Source: Gammaproteobacteria bacterium (GTDB taxonomy: Bacteria > Pseudomonadota > Gammaproteobacteria > Steroidobacterales > Steroidobacteraceae). From it: DNA of 47,289 nt. Positions within the stretch are counted from its first letter, which is position 1, and the number at the start of each line of letters is the position of its first letter. Where the stretch lies: positions 1 to 47,289 of the forward strand of contig JANYFY010000030.1 of the NCBI GenBank assembly GCA_025359565.1, given 5' to 3'. Of this stretch, positions 9,232-17,509 are shown one piece after another. Both the position numbers and the translations under genes were made by a program. Under the pieces are notes generated by a model, which did no database searches, had not been told where the DNA came from, and worked only from the letters and a program-made list of their open reading frames with translations.

Positions 9232-9257
9232 TCGCTGTCAGTGCATGCTGACAGCGA
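9232..9257. other. Hairpin, 10-bp stem
   Basis: TCGCTGTCAG at 9232-9241 and its exact reverse complement at 9248-9257 enclose a 6-base loop. It lies just after the EIIB remnant. There is no T-run on either side, so it is not a classic intrinsic terminator; it may be an old terminator or an mRNA-stabilising structure. Confidence 0.55.
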
Positions 9258-9336
9258 ACCTCCTGGCTGGCCGACCGAGGAAACACTCCAGAAGTCGCAC
9301 CGTCTAGCCGAATCTGTTGCACCTACCGACCACACT

Positions 9337-9388
9337 CGTGGACATCATTTGATCCACGTGCTGCAGTTTAATTGCTAACCCTTATAAT
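9337..9388 (+). promoter_or_regulatory. Candidate promoter and operator for the first RND operon
   Basis: A consensus -10 box TATAAT lies at 9383-9388, 53 bases before the chosen start of the adaptor gene. No good -35 box lies 16-18 bases upstream, which suggests activation or an atypical promoter. An inverted repeat CGTGGA (9337-9342) / TCCACG (9353-9358) with a 10-base spacer lies upstream and could bind a TetR- or MarR-like dimer. No regulator gene is adjacent. The -10 call is direct; operator function is inference. Confidence 0.45.
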
Positions 9389-9441
9389 CAGCGATACCGT
9401 GGACCTGGTGGGCGACACCCTTGTACAGAGTGAGTGATACT

Positions 9442-10593
9442 ATGCAAAGACTAGTGATTTGGTCTAGATTTTCGGCTTCGTTATTCGGATTGATGTGTGG
9501 ATTATCCGCTTGCTCGGGCCCTCAGGCCAGCCCACCGCCGATTATTGACGTCACGGTATTGCAGCTTAAAACCGCTCCGGCGACGGTGACGCTTGAGTAT
9601 GTGGCACGTACCGAAGCGTTTAACACGGTAGAAATTCGGCCGCGCACCGGTGGATTATTGGAGCGGGAGTTAGCGGTCGAAGGCAAGGCGGTACAGCACG
9701 GTCAATTGCTGTTTCGTATCGATCCACAGCCTTATCAGCAAGCGTTTGCCCAAGCTCGCGCGGCAACAGCTCAGGCTCGCTCAACTCTCCAGCAAGCGCG
9801 TCGCGATCAGGGACGAATCGCGCCGCTGGCGCAAATGGATGCGGCAAGCAAACAGGAATTAGACGCGGTCGTGGCGCGAGTGGAGGCCGGTGCCGCTGCT
9901 GTGTCTGCTGCGCAGGCGGCGGAAAAGACTGCGGCGTTGAATCTTGGGTACACCAACGTAACATCACCAATCGACGGGGTGATGGGTCGTGCGCAAGTTC
10001 GAGTGGGTGGTTTGGTGAGCGCTTATCAGACGCTACTAACAACCGTCTATTCCACCGATCCCATGTACATAAACTACAGCATCAGTGAGCAACGCTTGCT
10101 GGAATTGCAAAAATTGAGCGGTGCTACGGTGGATAATGGAGTCAAGAACCCGCCGGTATTTCATATCGTTCTGGCCGACGGATCAGTATATCCCCACGCG
10201 GGGACCCTTAATTTTGTCGACGCAGCGGTAGATGCGCGCACTGGCACCTTACCCGTGCGACTGACGGTACCGAATCCTGATCATCTGTTGCGCGCCGGAC
10301 AATTCGCACGCGTGGTGGTCGATGCGCAGAAGCTTCAAGATGCCTTGGTGCTACCTCAACGCGCAGTACAGGAAGTGCAAGGCCATAATTTTGTATGGTT
10401 GATCGATCCGCAAAATCACGCACAGCGACGCGATGTCGTTATGGGCGCCCGCATAGGCGAGGGATGGTTAGTGCAAAGTGGCTTGCGCGCCGGCGAATCG
10501 GTCGTGGTAGATGGAGCGCAGAAATTACGCACGGGTAGCAATTTAAAGCCAATGCCGTGGGTGCCTGCACCCAGCGCGGCGTCCAAAACATGA
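9442..10593 (+). CDS. RND efflux periplasmic adaptor lipoprotein (MexA/AcrA type)
   Basis: The adaptor links the inner-membrane RND pump to the outer-membrane channel. From the ATG at 9442 the protein has 383 residues with a lipoprotein signal ending LSAC, so C24 would be lipidated. The biotinyl-lipoyl half motif (PRTGGLLERELAVEGKAV), an alpha-helical hairpin (about residues 95-170), the second lipoyl half with LGYTNVTSPIDG, and beta-barrel segments follow in normal order. A TTG at 9421 is also in frame but would place six extra residues before the signal peptide. Its stop overlaps the start of the RND gene by 4 bases (ATGA). Substrates are unknown. Confidence 0.92.
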   Translation: MQRLVIWSRFSASLFGLMCGLSACSGPQASPPPIIDVTVLQLKTAPATVTLEYVARTEAFNTVEIRPRTGGLLERELAVEGKAVQHGQLLFRIDPQPYQQAFAQARAATAQARSTLQQARRDQGRIAPLAQMDAASKQELDAVVARVEAGAAAVSAAQAAEKTAALNLGYTNVTSPIDGVMGRAQVRVGGLVSAYQTLLTTVYSTDPMYINYSISEQRLLELQKLSGATVDNGVKNPPVFHIVLADGSVYPHAGTLNFVDAAVDARTGTLPVRLTVPNPDHLLRAGQFARVVVDAQKLQDALVLPQRAVQEVQGHNFVWLIDPQNHAQRRDVVMGARIGEGWLVQSGLRAGESVVVDGAQKLRTGSNLKPMPWVPAPSAASKT

Positions 10594-13500
10594 GCGATTT
10601 TTTTATTGATCGACCCGTATTTGCCACGGTTCTGGCGATCATCATTACATTGGCTGGAGTCATTTCGTTACGTCAGTTGCCGATTGCCCGGTACCCACAA
10701 ATCACGCCACCCTCGATTGTCGTGACCACTAATTTCCCGGGGGCCGATGCCGCCACCATTGAGCAATCTGTCGCGGCGCCGATCGAACAGCTAGTCAATG
10801 GCGTGCCCAACATGATTTATATGGACTCGAAAAGCGGCAATGATGGATCCTACGCTCTCACGGTAACTTTTGATGTGGGCACAAACCTAGACATTGCCGC
10901 GGTGGATGTGCAAAATCAGGTTTCGATCGCTCAGCGCAATTTACCGCAAGAAGTGGTTCGCCAGGGCGTTGTGGTTGCGAAGCGTCAACCGCAGGTGCTG
11001 ATGCTTGTATCGGTTCGCGCTACTGATCCGCGCTATGACTATTTGTTCTTGAGTAATTTTGCAAAACTCAACATCTACGATGGACTGGCTCGTGTCAAAG
11101 GAGTTGGTCAAGTCACAGTTTTTGGTGCCCGCGACTACGGTATGCGTATTTGGTTGGACCCGGACCGGATGGCACAACTGGGTGTGACTACTCAAGATGT
11201 CGCCACCGTCCTCAACGAGCAAAATCTAGTGGCACCCGCGGGCGTTATCGGCGCCGAACCCTCACCGCCGGGTCAGCAATTGCAATACGCCGTCAGTATG
11301 CGGGGGCGCCTGGTAAATGTCGCTGAATACCAAAATATAGTAATTCGCGGTCGGGCGGATGCCAGTAATGTACGTCTCAAGGATGTTGCGCGCGTGGAGT
11401 TGGCGGCTACCGACTACTCGCGATCGAGTCGACTCAACGGACAGAGCAGCGTGTTGATGGGCATCTATCAATTGCCGAATGCTAACGCACTGGATGTCGC
11501 TAACGCCGTGCGCCTTAACTTAAGCCAAATGGCAAAAAATTTTCCAGCGGGCATTGAGGCAAGCATTCCGTTTGATACGACTTTATTTGTTGCCGAGTCG
11601 GTGCGCGAGGTGGTTATCACTTTGGCGATCGCAGTTTTTCTGGTACTAGTTGTAGTATTTATTTTTTTAGGCAATTGGCGTACCACCTTGATTCCGATGC
11701 TAGCGATCCCGGTTTCATTAATCGGTGCATTTTCTGCGTTTTCTGTACTTGGGTTTTCGATTAATACGTTGACCTTGTTTGCGCTAGTGTTGGCTATTGG
11801 CCTGGTAGTTGATGATGCCATTGTGGTAGTGGAAGCAGTAGCGCACAAAATGGAGATCGAGGGCTTAGACGCCCACAGCGCGACTCGCGCGGCCATGCGC
11901 GATGTGCAAGGCCCAATTGTCGCAATTGCTTTGGTGCTTATAGCGGTTTTTATTCCCGTAGCGTTTGTCGGAGGAATTACCGGCCAGTTTTATCGACAAT
12001 TTGCACTGACCTTATCGGTGTCAGTCATGATTTCTTTGGTAGTCGCGCTAACCTTCACCCCCGCATTGTGCGCATTGCTGTTAAAACCAAATCAGAGCAA
12101 TGACTCACGATTTAATCGATTATTTCAACGCCTGACCGGCCGTTATGCCGCATTAGTCGGGACCATCATGCATAGGCGAGGTGCGGCGTTCGTTGTTTAT
12201 GCGCTGTTATTGGCGGCGACTTTTGCCTTGGTATTCACGCGGCCTAGCGGTTTTCTCCCGGATGAGGATCAAGGTTATTTATTGACATTTATCAATTTGC
12301 CACCGGGCGCCTCGCAGCAACGGACCGAACAAGTAGTACAGCGTTTTGTCGCCTTAGTAGGCAAAAATGCCCCTGAAATTAGCAACGTAGTGTCCATCAC
12401 CGGCTTTAGCGTACAAACTGGGGTCAGCTCTTCCTATGCAGCAACAGTGTTCTTAGTGTTCAAACCGTGGGGGGAGCGCAAAGGAGCCGATCATAAGGCT
12501 CAAGCGCTACGTACTCGCTTAAATAAACTAGCGAGTAACATTCCGGAAGCCAGTTTTTTAATCGTGGATCCGCCCGCGATACCGGGTATCGGACAATCCA
12601 ATGGATTTGAATTTGTACTTCAAGACCGTTCCGGCGGCGCAATCCCACGGTTCGCGGGAGTTATTCAAGACTTCTTAGGGCAAGCCAATCAGCGCAAAGA
12701 TTTATCGCGCGTCTTTACGCCCTTCACGGCAAACGTGCCGCAAATCGAGTACGTACTTGATCGAGAGCGCGCAAAGACGTTCGGAATTTTGGTTTCGGAC
12801 GTGTTTTCGACCTTACAGACTTTCTTAGGCGGCAGCTATATCAATGATTTTAATTTGTATGGCCGTACATTTCGCGTGACTGCGCAAGCTGAAGGATCGG
12901 CACGCACCACACCGGAATCGGTGGCTGGTCTCTACGTGCGCACCGCCTTAGGCGACATGGTGCCGTTATCGACCTTAGTTACCTTGAAAGCCAAGGAAGG
13001 GCCGGAATATATAGAGCGTTATAACGTGTATCGGGCCGCTACTATCAACGGCACGGCAGGGACAGGCATGAGTTCGGGACAAGGAATTAGCGCTATGGAA
13101 AATCTGGGATCAGCGCTTCCCGAAGGCTTTGACTATGAATGGACGGGCATTACATACCAAGAGAAGAAAGCCGGTGCACAAGCTCCTTACGTATTCGGTA
13201 TGGCGTTATTGTTTGTGTTTTTGGTGTTAGCAGCCCTATACGAAAGTTGGGTCGTGCCATTTGCGGTTATTTTCGGCGTGCCTCTAGCAATTCTGGGTGC
13301 CTTTCTCGCGCTTTGGTCGCGCGGCATGTCTAACGATATATACGCACAAATCGGCTTAGTGATGTTAATCGGACTTGCGGCAAAAAACGCCATTCTTATC
13401 GTGGAATTCGCCATGCTTGCGCACTCCCGTGGCGTGCCGCTGATAGAGGCAGCCATCGAGGGCTCAAAATTGCGATTGCGTCCGATATTAATGACTTCAT

Positions 13501-13685
13501 TTGCATTCATTTTAGGTTCTGTGCCGTTAGTGATTGCAAGTGGCGCAGGAGCGGGTGCACGGCAAGTCTTAGGTACTACGGTGGTATTTGGCATGTTAGC
13601 GGCAACGTTGCTGGGCATATTTCTAGTGCCATTTTTTTATGTAGTGCTTGAGGGACTGGCGCAACGCGTACGGGGCGCGAAGTGA
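10590..13685 (+). CDS. RND multidrug efflux transporter (MexB/AcrB type, HAE-1)
   Basis: The 1031-residue inner-membrane proton antiporter exports amphiphilic compounds. Seen: the N-terminal MSDFFIDRPVFATVLAI of this family, the proton-relay aspartates D408 and D409 in [14 protein letters not shown], the conserved lysine K932 in LAAKNAILIVEFA, and two sets of six membrane segments split by two large periplasmic loops. Length and motifs are complete. The ATG at 10590 overlaps the adaptor stop by 4 bases; a longer in-frame start at 10557 lies inside the adaptor gene and is not needed. The following channel gene overlaps by 4 bases, so all three subunits should be translated together. Confidence 0.95.
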   Translation: MSDFFIDRPVFATVLAIIITLAGVISLRQLPIARYPQITPPSIVVTTNFPGADAATIEQSVAAPIEQLVNGVPNMIYMDSKSGNDGSYALTVTFDVGTNLDIAAVDVQNQVSIAQRNLPQEVVRQGVVVAKRQPQVLMLVSVRATDPRYDYLFLSNFAKLNIYDGLARVKGVGQVTVFGARDYGMRIWLDPDRMAQLGVTTQDVATVLNEQNLVAPAGVIGAEPSPPGQQLQYAVSMRGRLVNVAEYQNIVIRGRADASNVRLKDVARVELAATDYSRSSRLNGQSSVLMGIYQLPNANALDVANAVRLNLSQMAKNFPAGIEASIPFDTTLFVAESVREVVITLAIAVFLVLVVVFIFLGNWRTTLIPMLAIPVSLIGAFSAFSVLGFSINTLTLFALVLAIGLVVDDAIVVVEAVAHKMEIEGLDAHSATRAAMRDVQGPIVAIALVLIAVFIPVAFVGGITGQFYRQFALTLSVSVMISLVVALTFTPALCALLLKPNQSNDSRFNRLFQRLTGRYAALVGTIMHRRGAAFVVYALLLAATFALVFTRPSGFLPDEDQGYLLTFINLPPGASQQRTEQVVQRFVALVGKNAPEISNVVSITGFSVQTGVSSSYAATVFLVFKPWGERKGADHKAQALRTRLNKLASNIPEASFLIVDPPAIPGIGQSNGFEFVLQDRSGGAIPRFAGVIQDFLGQANQRKDLSRVFTPFTANVPQIEYVLDRERAKTFGILVSDVFSTLQTFLGGSYINDFNLYGRTFRVTAQAEGSARTTPESVAGLYVRTALGDMVPLSTLVTLKAKEGPEYIERYNVYRAATINGTAGTGMSSGQGISAMENLGSALPEGFDYEWTGITYQEKKAGAQAPYVFGMALLFVFLVLAALYESWVVPFAVIFGVPLAILGAFLALWSRGMSNDIYAQIGLVMLIGLAAKNAILIVEFAMLAHSRGVPLIEAAIEGSKLRLRPILMTSFAFILGSVPLVIASGAGAGARQVLGTTVVFGMLAATLLGIFLVPFFYVVLEGLAQRVRGAK

Positions 13686-15130
13686 AACGAATCGGCGTCA
13701 CAGTTTTAATCCTCGTACTCGCTTCGCTCTTGTTAGCTGCCTGCGCGTTTGGACCTAACTACACGCGGCCCGACCTGAAGCTTCCCGAGCGGTTTCGCTT
13801 AGCACCTGATGATGCCGGTAGATTGACGCTTGGGGAAATGCAGTGGTGGGATTTGTATCAGGATCCGCGTTTGCGAGAATTAATAGGTATTGCGCTCACC
13901 GAGAATTTAGATATTCGGCTCAGTGCTGCAAGGGTACTTGAATCACGGACCGCGTTAGGGACCAGTCATCTGCAATTACTGCCGCAAATTTCTGCCAATG
14001 TGGGTGCAAGTCGTTCAAAAATTTCCGGCGATTTATTGCGTATCGGACAATCGCGTATGTCCGATACCTTTGATGGCCAAGGAAATCTTTCTTATGAGGT
14101 AGACATTTGGGGTCGCTTGCGGCGTGGCACCGAAGCGGCTCGGGCAGATTTGCTAGCAAGTGTATACGCTAAGCGCGCAGTGACTGTAGGTCTGGTGGCC
14201 GATGTCGCAACCAGCTACTTTGATCTTGTCACGCTGAAAGAGGAACTTGCAATCTCACAGCGGACGGTGGCGACACGGCTAAAACTTGTGGAATTGACGA
14301 AAGCCAAACATAGTCGGGGCGTGATTTCCGGGCTAGATGTGGCGGCCACAGAAGCTCAATTAGCAGCCGCCCGTGTGGCTATTCCGCAGCAAGAGCTGCA
14401 AATAGCCCGGACCGAAGATCGCTTAAGCATATTGTTAGGACGTTATCCTCAAGGGGTCCCATCCCAAGATTTAATCCCTGCTGTGCGGACAACGCCGATA
14501 CCTCCCGCAGGGCTTCCGGCGACACTTCTAGAACGTCGCCCCGACGTGCAGCAGGCCGAACAACAATTGGTCGCCGCGAACGCGCGGTTAGGCGTAGCTA
14601 AGGCATCTCTGCTTCCGGCTTTATCTTTGACGGGCGCCTACGGCGGAGTTAGTACCGAATTATCCCGATTGTTCATGCCCTCAACCCTGGCCTGGAGTGC
14701 GTCGGCAGCATTACTGCTGCCATTGCTAGACCCACAGCGGAGTATCTATCAGACGCGGGGCGCAGCTGCGAGGCGCGAAGCAGCGGCTATTAATTTTCAG
14801 CAAACCGTCCTACGCGCGTTGCAAGAAGTGGCTGATGCGTTGATTACACGCTCGAAACAAACTGAAATCGAGGCTGCCCAGCGAGATCAAGTGGATGCAC
14901 TGCGTCGTGCAAGCGTGATCGCGCATGCGCGGTATGATATTGGCACCGCTTCTTACGTTGATGTAACGAACGCCGATCGAGATCTTTTCAGCGCGGAACT
15001 TGCGCTGGCAACTGCCAGCGGGGATACCTTACTCGCGACGGTGCAACTGTATCGTGCGTTGGGGGGCGGTTGGCAAATTTCGCAAAAACCGGTGCAGCTG
15101 TTTGACCTGCCCGCAAACGAAGCCCGATGA
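13682..15130 (+). CDS. RND outer-membrane channel lipoprotein (OprM/NodT type)
   Basis: The 482-residue TolC-like protein should form the trimeric outer-membrane exit duct of this pump. It has a lipoprotein signal with LLAAC (C21), the family start FGPNYTRPDL just after it, and two repeated helical segments including the LPATLLERRPDVQQAE block typical of the family. The GTG start at 13682 overlaps the RND stop by 4 bases (GTGA), and its own stop overlaps the next gene by 4 bases. These couplings suggest one transcript for adaptor, pump, channel and DedA-rhodanese. Confidence 0.93.
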   Translation: MKRIGVTVLILVLASLLLAACAFGPNYTRPDLKLPERFRLAPDDAGRLTLGEMQWWDLYQDPRLRELIGIALTENLDIRLSAARVLESRTALGTSHLQLLPQISANVGASRSKISGDLLRIGQSRMSDTFDGQGNLSYEVDIWGRLRRGTEAARADLLASVYAKRAVTVGLVADVATSYFDLVTLKEELAISQRTVATRLKLVELTKAKHSRGVISGLDVAATEAQLAAARVAIPQQELQIARTEDRLSILLGRYPQGVPSQDLIPAVRTTPIPPAGLPATLLERRPDVQQAEQQLVAANARLGVAKASLLPALSLTGAYGGVSTELSRLFMPSTLAWSASAALLLPLLDPQRSIYQTRGAAARREAAAINFQQTVLRALQEVADALITRSKQTEIEAAQRDQVDALRRASVIAHARYDIGTASYVDVTNADRDLFSAELALATASGDTLLATVQLYRALGGGWQISQKPVQLFDLPANEAR

Positions 15131-16059
15131 GTTCGAATTTTTTTCTGCTCATGCAGCATCATGGAGTGCTGATCGTTTTTGTCGCAGTTCTCCTTAACCA
15201 ATTAAGTCTACCGGTTCCGGCGATACCGCTACTCATCTTGGCGGGTGCATTAGCAGCGGACAGTAAGCTCTACGCTCCAGGCATATTCACCTTGGCGATA
15301 CTAGCGTGTTTGATTGCCGACACTGCGTGGTACTGGGTAGGTCGCCGATATGGACTGCGGGTGCTGAAAACGCTGTGTCGTATCTCTCTAGAGCCCGATT
15401 CCTGCGTCAGTCAAACTCAAAGCCGCTTTGAGCGATGGGGCGTAAATTCATTAATCATTGCTAAGTTTATTCCGGGCTTATCGGTCATCGCGCCCCCCTT
15501 AGCCGGCGCACTAGGTGTCAACTGGCTACGATTCCTGTGGTTAAGCACGGTATCCGCGGTGCTTTGGGTCGCTGCGGGAGTAGGTGCCGGAATGGCATTC
15601 AAAACACAAATTGAGCGAATTTTAAAATATCTGGAAAAAATTGGCGGGATGGCAGTTATGGGTTTGATGTGCCTGTTAGCAGGGTACTTATTATACAAAT
15701 GGTGGCAGCGGCAGCGCTTTTATAGGCAATTGCGCATGGCCCGTATAACCGTGAATGATTTGTACGCTTTGATGGAGGCGCGCACCGAGCCAGTAGTTTT
15801 GGATGTCCGTTCACTGAGCGTTCGAAAGCTTGACCCCCAACGGATACCGACGGCAATCCACATACCGATTGATCAAATTACCCATCACGTTAAGGATCTG
15901 GCGCGCGACCGTGACATTATCGTGTATTGCGCGTGCCCTAACGAAGCGTCGGCGGCGTATGTTGCAAAACAATTGATGAATGAAGGATTCGCGCGAGTAC
16001 GCCCGCTGCTGGGCGGACTCGATGCCTGGATTGCAGCAGGTTACCCGCTTGAGCTCTAA
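15127..16059 (+). CDS. DedA family membrane protein fused to rhodanese domain
   Basis: The 310-residue protein has a DedA/SNARE-associated membrane domain (about 1-195) with several membrane segments and the F/Y-IPG-type motif KFIPGLSVIAPPLAG, then a rhodanese domain (about 207-310). The rhodanese loop is C268-ACPNEAS, with a candidate catalytic cysteine C268 and a second cysteine C270. DedA proteins act in lipid flipping and proton-motive-force homeostasis; rhodaneses move sulfane sulfur. The fusion is known in some proteobacteria. The start overlaps the channel gene by 4 bases, so it is part of the efflux operon. It may support pump energisation or membrane integrity, which is inference. 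Confidence 0.88.
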   Translation: MSSNFFLLMQHHGVLIVFVAVLLNQLSLPVPAIPLLILAGALAADSKLYAPGIFTLAILACLIADTAWYWVGRRYGLRVLKTLCRISLEPDSCVSQTQSRFERWGVNSLIIAKFIPGLSVIAPPLAGALGVNWLRFLWLSTVSAVLWVAAGVGAGMAFKTQIERILKYLEKIGGMAVMGLMCLLAGYLLYKWWQRQRFYRQLRMARITVNDLYALMEARTEPVVLDVRSLSVRKLDPQRIPTAIHIPIDQITHHVKDLARDRDIIVYCACPNEASAAYVAKQLMNEGFARVRPLLGGLDAWIAAGYPLEL

Positions 16060-16177
16060 GAGCACATTCCCCTCGTGCCGAACAGAAACTTTTGGTAACG
16101 TTAGTATTGAATTAATTTCGTTTTCGCAGGTCCATAACTCAAATCTATCAGCCTTTAGAAATCCCTAGGATGCGTCA

Positions 16178-17479
16178 TTGGAAACACAACAAATACACTC
16201 GGAAACGGCCCGAAGAGTCGCGCCACCCGGATTTTTCGCCAGATGGGGTCTAATCTTAGGTATTGTGATCGTAGTGCTCGCCGGATTGGGTATATACAAA
16301 TTCACGCATCAGAGTACCCAAAACGCGATGCTATTCCCAGGCGGAGGGATTGCAGGAGCGTCGGGTGCCGGGCCTGGCGGCCGCGCAGGTGGCGGGCCCA
16401 CTGCGGTCACCACAGCCACGGTAACTAAAGACGATATTTCAGTGCGTATTCCCGCCCTCGGTACCATCACTCCGCTTGCAACTGTCACGGTTAAAACTCA
16501 AATCAATGGTCAATTGCAAAAAATTGCGTTTACTGAAGGTCAAACAGTAAAAGCGGGCGAGTTTCTAGCGCAAATCGACCCGCGGCCCTACCAAGCCGCA
16601 TTCACTCAAGCGGAAGCCAACTTACATCGGGATCAAGCGCTATTAGCCAACGCAAAATTAGATTTGCAACGCTATGAAAGTCTCCTCAAGGAGGAGTCTA
16701 TCGCACAACAACAGTTAGATACCCAAAAAGCTCTAGTCATGCAATACGGCGGAACCGTCGAGGGCGATCAAGCGCAGATTCACACGGCGGCTCTTAACCT
16801 AGCCTACACGCATATAGTTTCCCCGATCGCTGGACGTATTGGCTTACGCCTTGTCGATCGAGGCAATTTCGTGACCGCGGGGGACGCCAACGGGATCGTA
16901 GTGATAACCCAGCTGCAACCCATTTCCGCGCTGTTTTCGATTCCCGAAGATAATATACCGGCCATTCTTAAGCGCCTACACGGGGACGCCTTAACAGTTA
17001 CAGCATTTGATCGCAGCCATAGCCATAAGTTGGCCGACGGAAAGCTTGCGACCATAGACAATCAAATAGACATTGGTACGGGCACATTCAAGCTGCGTGC
17101 GCTATTTGATAACACGGATGGCGTGCTATTCCCAAATCAATTCGTCAATATTGAACTACTGGTCGAGATACTGCATAACCAGCTCATCGTGCCGAATTCA
17201 GCCCTACATCGCGGCGCTCCCAATGGTATTGCGAGTTCGTTTGTCTATCTCGTCGATGCGTCTAGTACAAATGCCAAAGTGAAAGTACGCTCCGTAACCT
17301 TAGGTGCCATTGATGGCGAAAGAGTTGCGATTAGCGCAGGTCTAGCGGCGGGTGATATAGTCGTAACCGAAGGGGGAGATCGGCTACGCGACGGATCAGC
17401 GGTGATACTGCCCACAAGCACATTACCCCAGCAACCGCCGCCTGCTGGATCGCGCCATCATGAGCGAACACGCCACTAA
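16178..17479 (+). CDS. RND efflux periplasmic adaptor (MdtA-like)
   Basis: The 433-residue adaptor has an uncleaved or signal-like membrane segment (about residues 23-43), a glycine-rich linker, the lipoyl half motifs around KTQINGQLQKIAFTEGQ and LAYTHIVSPIAGRIG, a coiled-coil hairpin, and beta-barrel segments. This is the MdtA pattern, used with a pair of RND proteins. The start is a TTG at 16178 with CTAGGA 7 bases upstream; the nearby ATG at 16170 is out of frame. The C-terminus is proline-rich. The 118 bases upstream of the start hold no clear promoter. The RND gene follows after 30 bases. Confidence 0.92.
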   Translation: METQQIHSETARRVAPPGFFARWGLILGIVIVVLAGLGIYKFTHQSTQNAMLFPGGGIAGASGAGPGGRAGGGPTAVTTATVTKDDISVRIPALGTITPLATVTVKTQINGQLQKIAFTEGQTVKAGEFLAQIDPRPYQAAFTQAEANLHRDQALLANAKLDLQRYESLLKEESIAQQQLDTQKALVMQYGGTVEGDQAQIHTAALNLAYTHIVSPIAGRIGLRLVDRGNFVTAGDANGIVVITQLQPISALFSIPEDNIPAILKRLHGDALTVTAFDRSHSHKLADGKLATIDNQIDIGTGTFKLRALFDNTDGVLFPNQFVNIELLVEILHNQLIVPNSALHRGAPNGIASSFVYLVDASSTNAKVKVRSVTLGAIDGERVAISAGLAAGDIVVTEGGDRLRDGSAVILPTSTLPQQPPPAGSRHHERTRH

Positions 17480-17509
17480 GAGCCCGCGCCACAATGGCGT
17501 ACGCTGCGA

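Noticed and set aside
8744-9322. 192-codon minus-strand open frame
   Set aside because: It lies opposite the EIIB remnant, whose residues match a real family, and its own translation resembles no protein.
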